A DNA stretch of 64,000 nucleotides, taken from TMED8 sp038125725 (GTDB lineage: Bacteria; Pseudomonadota; Alphaproteobacteria; Rhodospirillales; Casp-alpha2). Position 1 is the stretch's first letter; the number at the start of each line of letters is the position of its first letter. Positions 35,067-42,308 of the stretch are shown piece after piece. The DNA is taken from contig JAYPEK010000008.1 in NCBI GenBank assembly GCA_038125725.1, forward strand, positions 41,141 to 105,140, in the 5' to 3' direction. Made by a program: the position numbers and the translations under genes. A model generated the notes under the pieces. It made no database searches. It saw nothing but the letters and a program-made list of their open reading frames with translations, and was not told where the DNA came from.

Positions 35067-35279
35067 ATGGATACGTTCAAGGAATGGTACATGGCCAGAT
35101 ACTGGGAATTCGACAACCTGTTTCTCGAAGGTGCCAAGCTCCTGGGCATCACCTATCACGAGTTTGTGCTGATCACCTTGGTCATCGTTTGGCCCGCCAT
35201 AACGTTGGGGCTGTTGATGGCGGTGGTGAAGCTGTGGCGAGATCGAAGGTGTCTACAGCAAAGGGGCAAGCCTTCATAA
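35067..35279 (+). CDS. Small membrane protein, LLGITYxE paralogue 2
   Basis: The 70-residue protein begins MDTFKEWYMARYWEFDNLF. The motif GAKLLGITYHEFVLITLV precedes one membrane span containing VWPAITLGLLMAVV, then LWRDRRCLQQRG. It is a diverged paralogue of the protein at 34246, with the same order of motif, span and basic tail. It starts 1 nt after the Sel1 gene stop, so the three genes are translationally linked. Confidence 0.75.
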   Translation: MDTFKEWYMARYWEFDNLFLEGAKLLGITYHEFVLITLVIVWPAITLGLLMAVVKLWRDRRCLQQRGKPS

Positions 35280-35334
35280 GGGCAATTGGCACGCTTCCTG
35301 CTCCGTAGTGTCTATGAACGGAAGGAGGTTCGTC

Positions 35335-35457
35335 ATGAAACGCTTGGCAAGAGTATCTGCCCCTAAAACGTTTGATCGTCGTTATACACGTACGCCATTC
35401 AGAAATGGCGGATTCCCAGTCGTTCGCACTATCTCCAACCTTAGAGTCTCTCCCTAA
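35335..35457 (+). CDS. Short basic 40-residue microORF
   Basis: ATG 35335 is preceded by an excellent ribosome-binding site, GGAAGGAGG, with about 6 nt spacing. The peptide begins MKRLARVSAPKTFDRRYTR and ends in NLRVSP. It is strongly basic with no membrane span. An in-frame ATG at 35314 has no site of its own. It lies 55 bp downstream of the LLGITYxE/Sel1 operon. Coding status rests on the ribosome-binding site alone. Confidence 0.45.
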   Translation: MKRLARVSAPKTFDRRYTRTPFRNGGFPVVRTISNLRVSP

Positions 35458-35557
35458 ATCCCCAAAAACTAGCGGGCGCATCATCAAATGGTGCCCCGCA
35501 CTCTTCTTTTCTGGGAGTTTCAAATTGAGAGAATTATCAGAATGAGAGGTGTATAGA

Positions 35558-35704
35558 ATGTCGTATCTCGCAAATGAATGCACAGATTGGCTTAAGACGG
35601 CTTCCATCTCAGACCTCGTGGCGACATGTGTTGGCATGTGCCTGACCTCCGTCGCGATCCATTTGTTTATCTTTACAGCTGCCGTTTTCGGTACGCCTGT
35701 TTAG
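35558..35704 (+). CDS. 48-residue single-span membrane microORF
   Basis: ATG 35558 is preceded by GAGAGGTG. The peptide begins MSYLANECTDWLKTASISDL and continues as one hydrophobic segment (VATCVGMCLTSVAIHLFIFT) to the end, AAVFGTPV. The end-to-end membrane profile favours a real gene. It could be a further component of the small-membrane-protein operon or a toxin-like peptide, which cannot be decided from sequence. Confidence 0.5.
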   Translation: MSYLANECTDWLKTASISDLVATCVGMCLTSVAIHLFIFTAAVFGTPV

Positions 35705-36152
35705 TGCCGAATCGGTCAAATAATAGGCTGGTCGTTGGAAATGTTTGAGCATTGCCAAGGATGTCGTGGTGATCAAGGAATGAAGATAAAGGGGTAATTG
35801 CTTGGGTGTTATCTGGCTGACCGTTGGCCTTGTCCCATCAGCCAAAACTGACCAGACATCAAATGACTACGGGATTGCGGAAGAGGGAAATCGCCGTCAC
35901 GGATAAGAACAAGCGCAACGTATCTTAGATGCTTCCCTGCTCTGCGAGGGTAGACAGAAAGGAAAATGGAAAAAGGCTATAACTCAGTAATCTTGTTCGG
36001 CGCACCCCATAGAGCCGCTTTGAACATCCCAGCCTTTTAGTCGCACCAAGCAGGTTGCCGACGGAGATAGCGTCAGAATGAAATAAGCGGGTTTCTGATT
36101 ATTATTTCTCTTATAGGGAATACCCTCTTATCTACATACGTTGCGCTCGTAG
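35705..36152. other. 448-bp intergenic stretch, nothing recognised
   Basis: The stretch lies between the convergent 48-residue microORF and the helicase gene. It is AT-rich, and no gene, tRNA, strong hairpin or CRISPR-like repeat was seen. It could hold terminators or a small RNA. Confidence 0.6.
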
Positions 36153-38000
36153 TTATTCTTCAACTCCAATTCTGACGATACTGCGGTCCTGTTTCTTCCA
36201 CTCGAAAGCCAGAACATCGTCAAGCAACTCATTCAGGCCGGCCCTCATCGTATCTTGGCTAATTTCAGGCACTAAAGCGTACAGCTCCCGTGCAGATTCC
36301 TTGTCCTTTTCAGTTGATGAAAGGTGAATCAGAATCGCCTCCTTAGCCAGCTCCCTTTTTGAGGCTTTGGTCTTCAGATGTTTGGATGTGTAGTTCCTGA
36401 ACTGAACGCCAGACATCGCAGTCTTCAATGCTTCCCTGATCGCCAGATAATCATGGCTGAAGACATAGGCATCCATTTTGCGGGCTTTCCCGTTTTTCAT
36501 GACCCTGCAACTGCCTCGACTGAGGGCTTGATAAAGACTGTGAACTTTCTCGGATTGAACCACTTCATTTAATTCTTCCGGTGTCATGTCTTGGTTGATG
36601 TCTCGGGCATGGGCACAGATACGTCCAGCAACAGCAGAATGGGGCAAGGTCAGAAGTCCTGCGAAGATCACAACATCGCAATGGCTGTACCTGTTGAGTG
36701 CCGTCTCATACCCCCAAGTCAGGAAGTTGAGGCTACCTCCAGTTGAGACCATATCGGGAGGAACGCCATCGAGATATTGCGTCGTCAACTCACGAAGGCG
36801 GCTAACTGGTTTCCATGCTCCATTGTCTTTGAAGGTGAAGACCAAGACATTGTGACCAGCACGTACCTTCTTCGCTGACAGCTCCGCTACCTCATGGAAC
36901 AGCTTGTCGTCGCCTCCATTCTGCAATTCCTTGAAGACACTTTTGCGTCCTGCCTTCGCTTTGGCCAGGTGAATGGTAACGTCGGAGTGATCTTTGATGT
37001 CGGAGAACATTCGGACGTCAGAGATGGTTTTGTCGTAAGTCATCAACCTACGTATGTTGTAGGAAGCATCGAGGATTGCGAGGCTGTTTAGGTGGTCGGG
37101 AATGGTCTGCTGGATGGTGATAACGCTTCCACCCTGGCTTTGTTCCTTTATCAACCTCACTTCCTGCTGATCATTAACCCATCCCATGAATACCCTGAGA
37201 GTATCATCAGCGCCATGGATCGGTTTGTCGGCTGCTCTGGCTTCCTTAATGCCTATTGGCAAAGGCGACCAGGTCAAAAGATTATTGTCAGAGGCATCAC
37301 GTAGTTGCATCTGCGCGTCTTTCATCCATTCACAAAGCTTCTTTTGGTCTGGAGTTGCCAAATGCTCCATAGCTTCAACCCGACCAATGAACTTAGCAAT
37401 CTCACCACACAGTTCTTCAAAGCCTATCGTTGATGCCTGCCCCAGAACCAACGACTCGTCGTAAATCAATAGGTCGTAGGGCATCTTGTTGTAGCCCTGG
37501 TGGAGCTTGGAGTGGGACAACAGCACAAACTGCCGAAGGTCGCTTAAATCATCTGAATCAGCAGGTTCTGAAGCCGTTCGATCCTTTGGGCTTTCAAAGT
37601 CAAATGCCGGGTCGTGTTCATAGGAATGCAGCAAAGATATCTTGCCTCTTGGAACGCCGTCCAAATCCCTTAAGTCCCGTAGTAATTCACATAACGCCTC
37701 GACCTTCTCTGCACATACGACGATCTTGTAACCTCGACCAAGCTCGTGAATGGCTCTGATGATTCCCCTGACGGCGGTCGTCTTGCCGGCACCACAAGGT
37801 AGCGGAAAAGCCTGTCTTCGTTTCGATTCTGGCTTGGCTATGGTGTAGACGAAACAGCCCAACGTCTTATGGAGCTCAGTAGTCTGCTCGCTTGAGACTA
37901 TGTTGCCGAACTGCTCAAGTGTTTCGATGGTGTATTCGTAGGCGCATTCCTGAACTTCCCAGTCAACGCCTTCAGATGAGAATCTAGGTCGTGTACTCAT
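36153..38000 (-). CDS. SF2-type helicase of the integrative element
   Basis: The protein has 615 residues from ATG 38000; an in-frame ATG at 38015 adds five residues. Walker A is PLPCGAGKTTAVRG, Walker B/motif II YDLLIYDESLVLG, and motif VI LYQALSRGSCRVM (Q-x3-R-x3-R). The C-terminal part (KRELAKEAILIHLSS, then ISQDTMRAGLNELLDD) looks like a winged-helix DNA-binding tail. The preferred start overlaps the HTH stop as TAATG. It probably acts in element replication or excision. No primase motif was seen, and defence helicases cannot be excluded. Confidence 0.75.
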   Translation of the reverse strand: MSTRPRFSSEGVDWEVQECAYEYTIETLEQFGNIVSSEQTTELHKTLGCFVYTIAKPESKRRQAFPLPCGAGKTTAVRGIIRAIHELGRGYKIVVCAEKVEALCELLRDLRDLDGVPRGKISLLHSYEHDPAFDFESPKDRTASEPADSDDLSDLRQFVLLSHSKLHQGYNKMPYDLLIYDESLVLGQASTIGFEELCGEIAKFIGRVEAMEHLATPDQKKLCEWMKDAQMQLRDASDNNLLTWSPLPIGIKEARAADKPIHGADDTLRVFMGWVNDQQEVRLIKEQSQGGSVITIQQTIPDHLNSLAILDASYNIRRLMTYDKTISDVRMFSDIKDHSDVTIHLAKAKAGRKSVFKELQNGGDDKLFHEVAELSAKKVRAGHNVLVFTFKDNGAWKPVSRLRELTTQYLDGVPPDMVSTGGSLNFLTWGYETALNRYSHCDVVIFAGLLTLPHSAVAGRICAHARDINQDMTPEELNEVVQSEKVHSLYQALSRGSCRVMKNGKARKMDAYVFSHDYLAIREALKTAMSGVQFRNYTSKHLKTKASKRELAKEAILIHLSSTEKDKESARELYALVPEISQDTMRAGLNELLDDVLAFEWKKQDRSIVRIGVEE

Positions 38001-38212
38001 TAGGCTGGTTGCCATTTATCGAGATTGTCCAGCCATGTCTGAAACTCATCGGACCTGTAACGTGGTCTATTTCCAACGATTACGGGATCGATAGACAAAA
38101 TGTGGTCGTCACCTCGTCTGCGTAACCAGCGTTGTTTACGTACCCAAGACGGTTTGAGGGAAAGGATGTCTGCGATGTCGGCGTCCGAAAGAAGGTCAGT
38201 TAAGTTGTGCAT
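38000..38212 (-). CDS. AlpA-like helix-turn-helix protein, possible excisionase
   Basis: The 70-residue protein begins MHNLTDLLSDADIADILSL. It contains KPSWVRKQRWLRR as recognition helix and ends with FQTWLDNLDKWQPA, the MerR/AlpA-type winged HTH layout used by recombination directionality factors and phage regulators. It is expressed from a near-consensus promoter (38269-38297) amid phased CCTAT repeats, which it may bind. Its stop overlaps the helicase start. Confidence 0.75.
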   Translation of the reverse strand: MHNLTDLLSDADIADILSLKPSWVRKQRWLRRRGDDHILSIDPVIVGNRPRYRSDEFQTWLDNLDKWQPA

Positions 38213-38218
38213 GTTGTA

Positions 38219-38288
38219 CCTATTTATGTACGCATTAAGATTTCCTATTATCCATTATTCTTACCTATATTATAGCATATTATCCTAT
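38219..38288. repeat. Four phased CCTAT repeats
   Basis: CCTAT followed by A/T-rich bases occurs at 38219, 38244, 38264 and 38284, spaced 25, 20 and 20 bp, about two helical turns. Two lie within or next to the promoter of the HTH-helicase operon. They resemble iterons or operator repeats. No DnaA-box was identified. Confidence 0.55.
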
Positions 38289-38297
38289 AAAAGTCAA
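38269..38297 (-). promoter_or_regulatory. Near-consensus sigma-70 promoter of HTH-helicase operon
   Basis: On the minus strand TTGACT (38292-38297), exactly 17 bp, and TATAAT (38269-38274). It lies about 57 bp upstream of the HTH start. It is the strongest promoter visible in the window and is likely repressed by a protein binding the CCTAT repeats. Confidence 0.8.
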
Positions 38298-38433
38298 GCG
38301 GCTCCAATAATTGTCATAAAAAGTACATATAACCACACTGATAATCGTGCGGCCATGTTGTGCAGTTACCCTGGAGTGGGGCAACCCTATGGCTATCAAC
38401 CTTAGTGTTGAGGGGCAAACCACGACAAAGTGG

Positions 38434-39681
38434 TCATGATGCGCGATGCGTGCTTCTTTTCGGAGGTTCGAAATGCACCTTGTCAGTGTCGCCATATAGC
38501 AGGTTCAGTAGATTAGTCTCCGAACCGACGGGCTTTTCATAAAAGATTCCGTTTATCTCCACTGGTAATGAAAGAGAGAGCCTTGCTGAGACCTTTTCGT
38601 ATTGTTCTCTTAACCGGCTTATTGAGATTTGAGTGTAATCCGCTGTGACGCTGGAGGCATGGTTAAGCATGCGAGCTTGGCTCAGAACGCCAATATCTAA
38701 CTCCTCGACCAGCGTTGCGAACGTCCGTCGCAGATCGTGGACCATGATCCGCTCAATCTCAGCGAACTCGCAAATAGCCCCCAATGTCTTGCGTACATCG
38801 GTGATTGGCCCAGTGCCATTTCGATTAGGGAAAACGTAGGTTAAAGCTGCGTCGCCGGTCAGATTTTTATTGAGTTTGCTGATGTTGGCCTTTCGGGTCT
38901 TTAGCATCGCCTTCAGGAGTTCGGTCAATGGGACGGTATGATTGCGACGGTTCTTTGTGTCCTTGATCGTGAATGCCTTCTGCCTCAGATCGACATCATC
39001 CCACTTCAAATTCATGGCCTCTTGTTTGCGAAGGCCTGTTGCCATTAGAAGAACGATTACATCCCTGGCAGTTTCATAGTTCTTCTTCGATTGCTTTGGT
39101 TGGTGGGCGATAAGGGACCAGACAAATTGTCCTAGGTCGATGCCCTCCGTCGAAATCGATCCTGTCCGTTTCCGCTTCTTGAATCTGCCTGTCCGGTTTA
39201 CGAGGTCGCAGGGGTTCGCGTCCACCAGTTCTAGGGCGATGGCATACTCGAACAGACGATGAAGGGTGCGGAAAGCTGTATCGGTGCCGGCAGGGGTGTT
39301 CGATCCCTTGTTGTACCACGTCCTGATCTCATGCCGATCGATCTCGGCTGGCGTCTTGGACATGAACCTCTTGAGCCGTCCTTTCCGAAGCCGCTCAAGC
39401 AAATTCTTGTAGCCGTCTTTGAAATCTAACCCTTTAGGAGAAGCAAGCAAGTCGTCCAGCACATCCGACATGGTTTGGGAGGGGGCTTTTGCTTGGGCCA
39501 AGGACTTTCCGCCGATCAGGTCAATGGCAATTCGTTCTGCCTCGCTGAGCGGCATGACATCGATCCGTCCGATAGCTTTATTGATGAGCCGGCCATTGAC
39601 CATGCGGCGAAGGTGCCATGAGCCACTGCGGGTCTTGAGGCCCTTCACAGATGGCGATGGGGCGGAGGCGTTCTGGGGCAT
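38434..39681 (-). CDS. int: Tyrosine-type site-specific integrase
   Basis: The 415-residue protein has an N-terminal arm-binding type region (GLKTRSGSWHLRRMVNGRLINK) and a C-terminal catalytic domain with the arginine in ATGLRKQEAMNLKWDDV, the HxxR block in MVHDLRRTFATLVEE and the nucleophile tyrosine in NHASSVTADYTQISI. All key residues are present, so the enzyme should be active. It is encoded next to the right attachment site and reads away from it. The original host tRNA promoter (39841-39869) points into it. Confidence 0.93.
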   Translation of the reverse strand: MPQNASAPSPSVKGLKTRSGSWHLRRMVNGRLINKAIGRIDVMPLSEAERIAIDLIGGKSLAQAKAPSQTMSDVLDDLLASPKGLDFKDGYKNLLERLRKGRLKRFMSKTPAEIDRHEIRTWYNKGSNTPAGTDTAFRTLHRLFEYAIALELVDANPCDLVNRTGRFKKRKRTGSISTEGIDLGQFVWSLIAHQPKQSKKNYETARDVIVLLMATGLRKQEAMNLKWDDVDLRQKAFTIKDTKNRRNHTVPLTELLKAMLKTRKANISKLNKNLTGDAALTYVFPNRNGTGPITDVRKTLGAICEFAEIERIMVHDLRRTFATLVEELDIGVLSQARMLNHASSVTADYTQISISRLREQYEKVSARLSLSLPVEINGIFYEKPVGSETNLLNLLYGDTDKVHFEPPKRSTHRAS

Positions 39682-39692
39682 GGAAAACCTGG

Positions 39693-39745
39693 TTCAAATC
39701 TGATGCATAACCACGCCCGAAGTAGAGCATGTATTCAAATCTGAT
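39693..39745. repeat. Paired 12-bp direct repeats between int and attR
   Basis: TTCAAATCTGAT occurs at 39693-39704 and 39734-39745, 41 bp apart (about four helical turns), between the integrase start and the attachment site. These are candidate integrase arm-type or excisionase sites. The left end of the island shows no identical copy. Confidence 0.55.
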
Positions 39746-39789
39746 ACAATCAATAACCGCAGAATACCAACAAGTGTAGGAGAAAACTT

Positions 39790-39830
39790 GAGCTTGGGAA
39801 GCTCGTGCTCTACCACTGAGCTACACCCGC
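39790..39830 (-). pseudogene. Truncated 5' half of tRNA-Gly (attR remnant)
   Basis: These 41 nt are the 5' half of tRNA-Gly(CCC), ending in the anticodon stem. The 3' half is missing because the island was inserted here. This fragment still lies directly behind the native promoter. It cannot be a functional tRNA. Confidence 0.93.
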
Positions 39831-39832
39831 TT
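39790..39832 (-). repeat. attR, 43-bp direct repeat
   Basis: Identical to 31919-31961. The right-hand flank (GAAGCCGACATATAGG) is original chromosome, and the left-hand flank is island. Confidence 0.93.
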
Positions 39833-39840
39833 GAAGCCGA

Positions 39841-39869
39841 CATATAGGCCATGCCCGCCCGCCGCGCAA
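39841..39869 (-). promoter_or_regulatory. Native tRNA-Gly promoter, now orphaned
   Basis: On the minus strand CTTGCGC (TTGCGC box 39864-39869), 17-bp spacer, TATATG (39841-39846), 10 nt before the tRNA 5' end. A CTTG -35 and a TATAT -10 at this distance are typical for alphaproteobacterial stable RNA promoters. After integration it transcribes the tRNA fragment and then the integrase gene 109 bp further on. Confidence 0.65.
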
Positions 39870-40009
39870 GAAGCCCCGGATGCCCGCCGGAATTCGGACA
39901 ACACAGTCCAATAACCGATATTTGATTGGCCGCCGCCGGGCCCGCCGGGTTAAATGGGGCCAATTCGATTCTTCCCGAACGCCGCGACAGAACAGGATAA
40001 GACGCGACA

Positions 40010-40969
40010 ATGCTCGACCCCCAAACGACAGAACCGGCGCCGCTCGATGCGGACAAGTTCACCAATCCCCTGGTCACCGCCAAGGGGGAGGAACGAGCCG
40101 TTGTGGCGCTGACGCACTTGCGCACGCTGTGGTTCAATACCGGCAGTCTCTGCAATATCACCTGCGTCAACTGTTACATGGACTCGAGCCCCACCAACGA
40201 CGATCTTGCCTACCTAACGCTGGACGAAGTGCGGGGTTACCTGGACGAGGCCGAGGCGGGTGCCTATGGGCTCGAAGAGGTGGCCTTCACCGGCGGCGAG
40301 CCGTTCATGAATAAGGCGCTCCCCGACATGCTGGAGGACGCGCTTGGGCGCGGCTACCGGGCGCTGGTGCTGACCAATGCCATGAAGCCGCTGCACCACA
40401 GGAAGGAGCGTCTGTTGTCGCTGCGGCGCCAGTACGGCGACGCATTGACGCTGCGCGTGTCGCTCGATCATTTCACCCGCGAGCATCACGAAGCCGTCCG
40501 CGGCGAGCGCACCTGGGAGCCAACCATGGAAGGGCTCAAGTGGCTGGCGGAGAACGGTTTCAACCTGGCCATCGCCGGACGCACCTGCTGGAACGAGACC
40601 GAAGAACAGGCGCGCGCCGGCTACGCCGCGCTGTTCGCCGGACAGGGGATTCCCGTCGATGCGGCTGATCCCGCCCGCCTGGTGCTGTTTCCGGAAATGG
40701 ATACCGCCGTCGACGTGCCCGAGATCACCGTGCATTGCTGGGATATCCTGGGTATCAAGCCGGAATCGATCATGTGCGCCACCTCGCGCATGGTGGTGCG
40801 CAAGCGGGGCGCGGAAAAGCCCGTGGTGGTTCCCTGCACGCTGCTTCCCTATGAGACGGAGTTTGAACTGGGCGAAGCGCTGGCGGAATCGGCGGGTTCC
40901 GTGCATCTCAATCATCCCCATTGCGCCAAATTCTGCGTGCTGGGCGGCGCGTCCTGCAGCCCCGATTGA
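40010..40969 (+). CDS. Radical SAM protein
   Basis: The 319-residue protein has the iron-sulfur motif NITCVNCYMDSSP preceded by TGSLC, giving C-x3-C-x2-C. The SAM-binding GGE is in VAFTGGEPFMNKAL. A C-terminal CAKFCVLGGASCSPD cluster could bind an auxiliary iron-sulfur centre. It belongs to the radical SAM/SPASM-like group, and the substrate is unknown. The gene is divergent from the orphaned tRNA promoter and is the first gene right of the island. Confidence 0.88.
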   Translation: MLDPQTTEPAPLDADKFTNPLVTAKGEERAVVALTHLRTLWFNTGSLCNITCVNCYMDSSPTNDDLAYLTLDEVRGYLDEAEAGAYGLEEVAFTGGEPFMNKALPDMLEDALGRGYRALVLTNAMKPLHHRKERLLSLRRQYGDALTLRVSLDHFTREHHEAVRGERTWEPTMEGLKWLAENGFNLAIAGRTCWNETEEQARAGYAALFAGQGIPVDAADPARLVLFPEMDTAVDVPEITVHCWDILGIKPESIMCATSRMVVRKRGAEKPVVVPCTLLPYETEFELGEALAESAGSVHLNHPHCAKFCVLGGASCSPD

Positions 40970-41063
40970 GCCGGGGGGGGCATAGGTTCCCGTGCATGGG
41001 ATTGGCCTTTTCGGCGAATTCCAGTAGTGTCTCCCGACCGTTGGCCAACGATTGCCGGGAACC

Positions 41064-41471
41064 ATGAGCCAAAGCGAAATCTATCAAGAATCGACGCACG
41101 ACGTGGTCGTCGCCGTCTCGCCCGAGTACCTGCCGGATCATTCCGACCCGGAGGAGGGCCGCTACGTCTGGGCCTATCACGTGCGGATCGAAAACCACGG
41201 CACGTCGGCGGTGCAGTTGCTGTACCGCCATTGGCGCATCGCCGACGGTATCGGCGGCGCCCATGACGTGGTCGGGGACGGCGTCGTTGGCGAGCAGCCA
41301 GTGCTGGAGCCCGGCGATTCCTATACCTATTCCAGCGGTACGCCGCTGGCGACGGCGTCGGGCTTCATGTCCGGGCGCTTCAACATGATCCGCGCCGACG
41401 GGCTCAGGTTCGATGTCGAGGTGCCGGCCTTTTCGCTGGACGATTTCGACCGTCCCTCGGCATTGCATTGA
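41064..41471 (+). CDS. apaG: ApaG-family protein
   Basis: The 135-residue protein (from ATG 41064) is a single immunoglobulin-like beta-sandwich. It has HVRIENHGTSAVQLLYRHW, VVGEQPVLEPGDSYTYSSG and FMSGRFNMI, all standard ApaG blocks. The family is linked to Co2+/Mg2+ efflux in enterics, but its biochemical role is unclear. It is separated from folE by about 85 bp. Confidence 0.95.
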   Translation: MSQSEIYQESTHDVVVAVSPEYLPDHSDPEEGRYVWAYHVRIENHGTSAVQLLYRHWRIADGIGGAHDVVGDGVVGEQPVLEPGDSYTYSSGTPLATASGFMSGRFNMIRADGLRFDVEVPAFSLDDFDRPSALH

Positions 41472-41555
41472 TATCCCGGGGTTGACGCTGGGGGGCATGG
41501 TTCCCATTTCTGAACCCTTGGCGAAAGCTGGAACGAAGAAAGTCAGGTGAGTGGC

Positions 41556-42188
41556 ATGGCCGGAAAAGAGAATTTGAGCGTGATTGCCGATGAAGGGCGC
41601 CCGACGCGCGATGAAGCCGAGGAGGCGATCCGCACGCTGATCCGCTGGGCCGGCGACGATCCGACGCGCGAGGGGCTGCTGGATACGCCGGCGCGCGTGG
41701 CGCGGGCCTACGAGGAGTTCTTCAACGGCTATACCGCCAACGCCAAGGAACTGCTGGAACGGACCTTCGAGGAAGTCGAGGGCTATGACGAAATCGTGCT
41801 GCTGCGCGACATCCGTTTCGAATCCCATTGCGAACACCACATGGCACCGATCATCGGCAAGGCGCACGTGGCCTACCTGCCGCATCGCCGCGTGGTCGGC
41901 ATCAGCAAGCTCGCCCGCGTCGTCGAGGCCTTCGCCAAGCGGCTGCAGATTCAGGAGAAGATGACCGCACAGGTGGCCAACCTGATCGACGAGGTTTTGC
42001 AGCCGAAAGGCACCGCTGTTGTCATCGAGGCGGCGCACCAGTGCATGACCACTCGTGGTGTTCACAAGTCCGGCGTCACCATGGTGACCAGCCGCATGCT
42101 CGGCGCTTTCCGCGACGATGTCGCCACCCGCCGCGAGTTCCTGGTGATGATCGGAAATCCGTCTTCCGGCGAAACCGCCTTCGTCTGA
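41556..42188 (+). CDS. folE: GTP cyclohydrolase I
   Basis: From ATG 41556 the protein is 210 residues; a GTG at 41547 is a possible earlier start. The family signature is FESHCEHHMAPIIGKAHVAYLP, with zinc ligands from its C and H residues and the distal cysteine in AAHQCMTTRGVHKSG. GLLDTPARVARAYEEFF is the N-terminal block. It catalyses the first step of tetrahydrofolate and related pterin synthesis. Confidence 0.96.
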   Translation: MAGKENLSVIADEGRPTRDEAEEAIRTLIRWAGDDPTREGLLDTPARVARAYEEFFNGYTANAKELLERTFEEVEGYDEIVLLRDIRFESHCEHHMAPIIGKAHVAYLPHRRVVGISKLARVVEAFAKRLQIQEKMTAQVANLIDEVLQPKGTAVVIEAAHQCMTTRGVHKSGVTMVTSRMLGAFRDDVATRREFLVMIGNPSSGETAFV

Positions 42189-42308
42189 TTTCTTCTCGCG
42201 TTTACGCCCGACCGCTTTAACGGTTGACCGCGAGCGAGCCACGCGGTTGATTGGGCGTTGGCCCGGTCCGCCGGGCGGCTTGGCGGCGCAACAGAACCCA
42301 GGGACCCC

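Larger units (their letters stand above)
31919..39832. mobile_element. Integrative element inserted in tRNA-Gly(CCC)
   Basis: The element is bounded by perfect 43-bp direct repeats (31919-31961 and 39790-39832); one copy plus the interior is 7,871 bp. It encodes a tyrosine recombinase next to the right end, an AlpA-like HTH, an SF2 helicase and two divergent cargo operons. Base composition is clearly more AT-rich than the flanks. There is no relaxase, coupling protein, capsid or terminase gene, so it looks like a small integrative or satellite-like element rather than an ICE or prophage. The identity block is the 5' half of the tRNA, whereas most tRNA-targeting elements reuse the 3' half. Confidence 0.92.

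Noticed and set aside
39790..39830. Second tRNA-Gly gene
   Set aside because: Only the 5' half is present, with no T-arm or acceptor 3' strand; it is the attR remnant.
31919..39832. Prophage or ICE
   Set aside because: No capsid, terminase, portal, relaxase, coupling protein or type IV secretion gene was recognised. Integrase, HTH and helicase alone support only a small integrative element.
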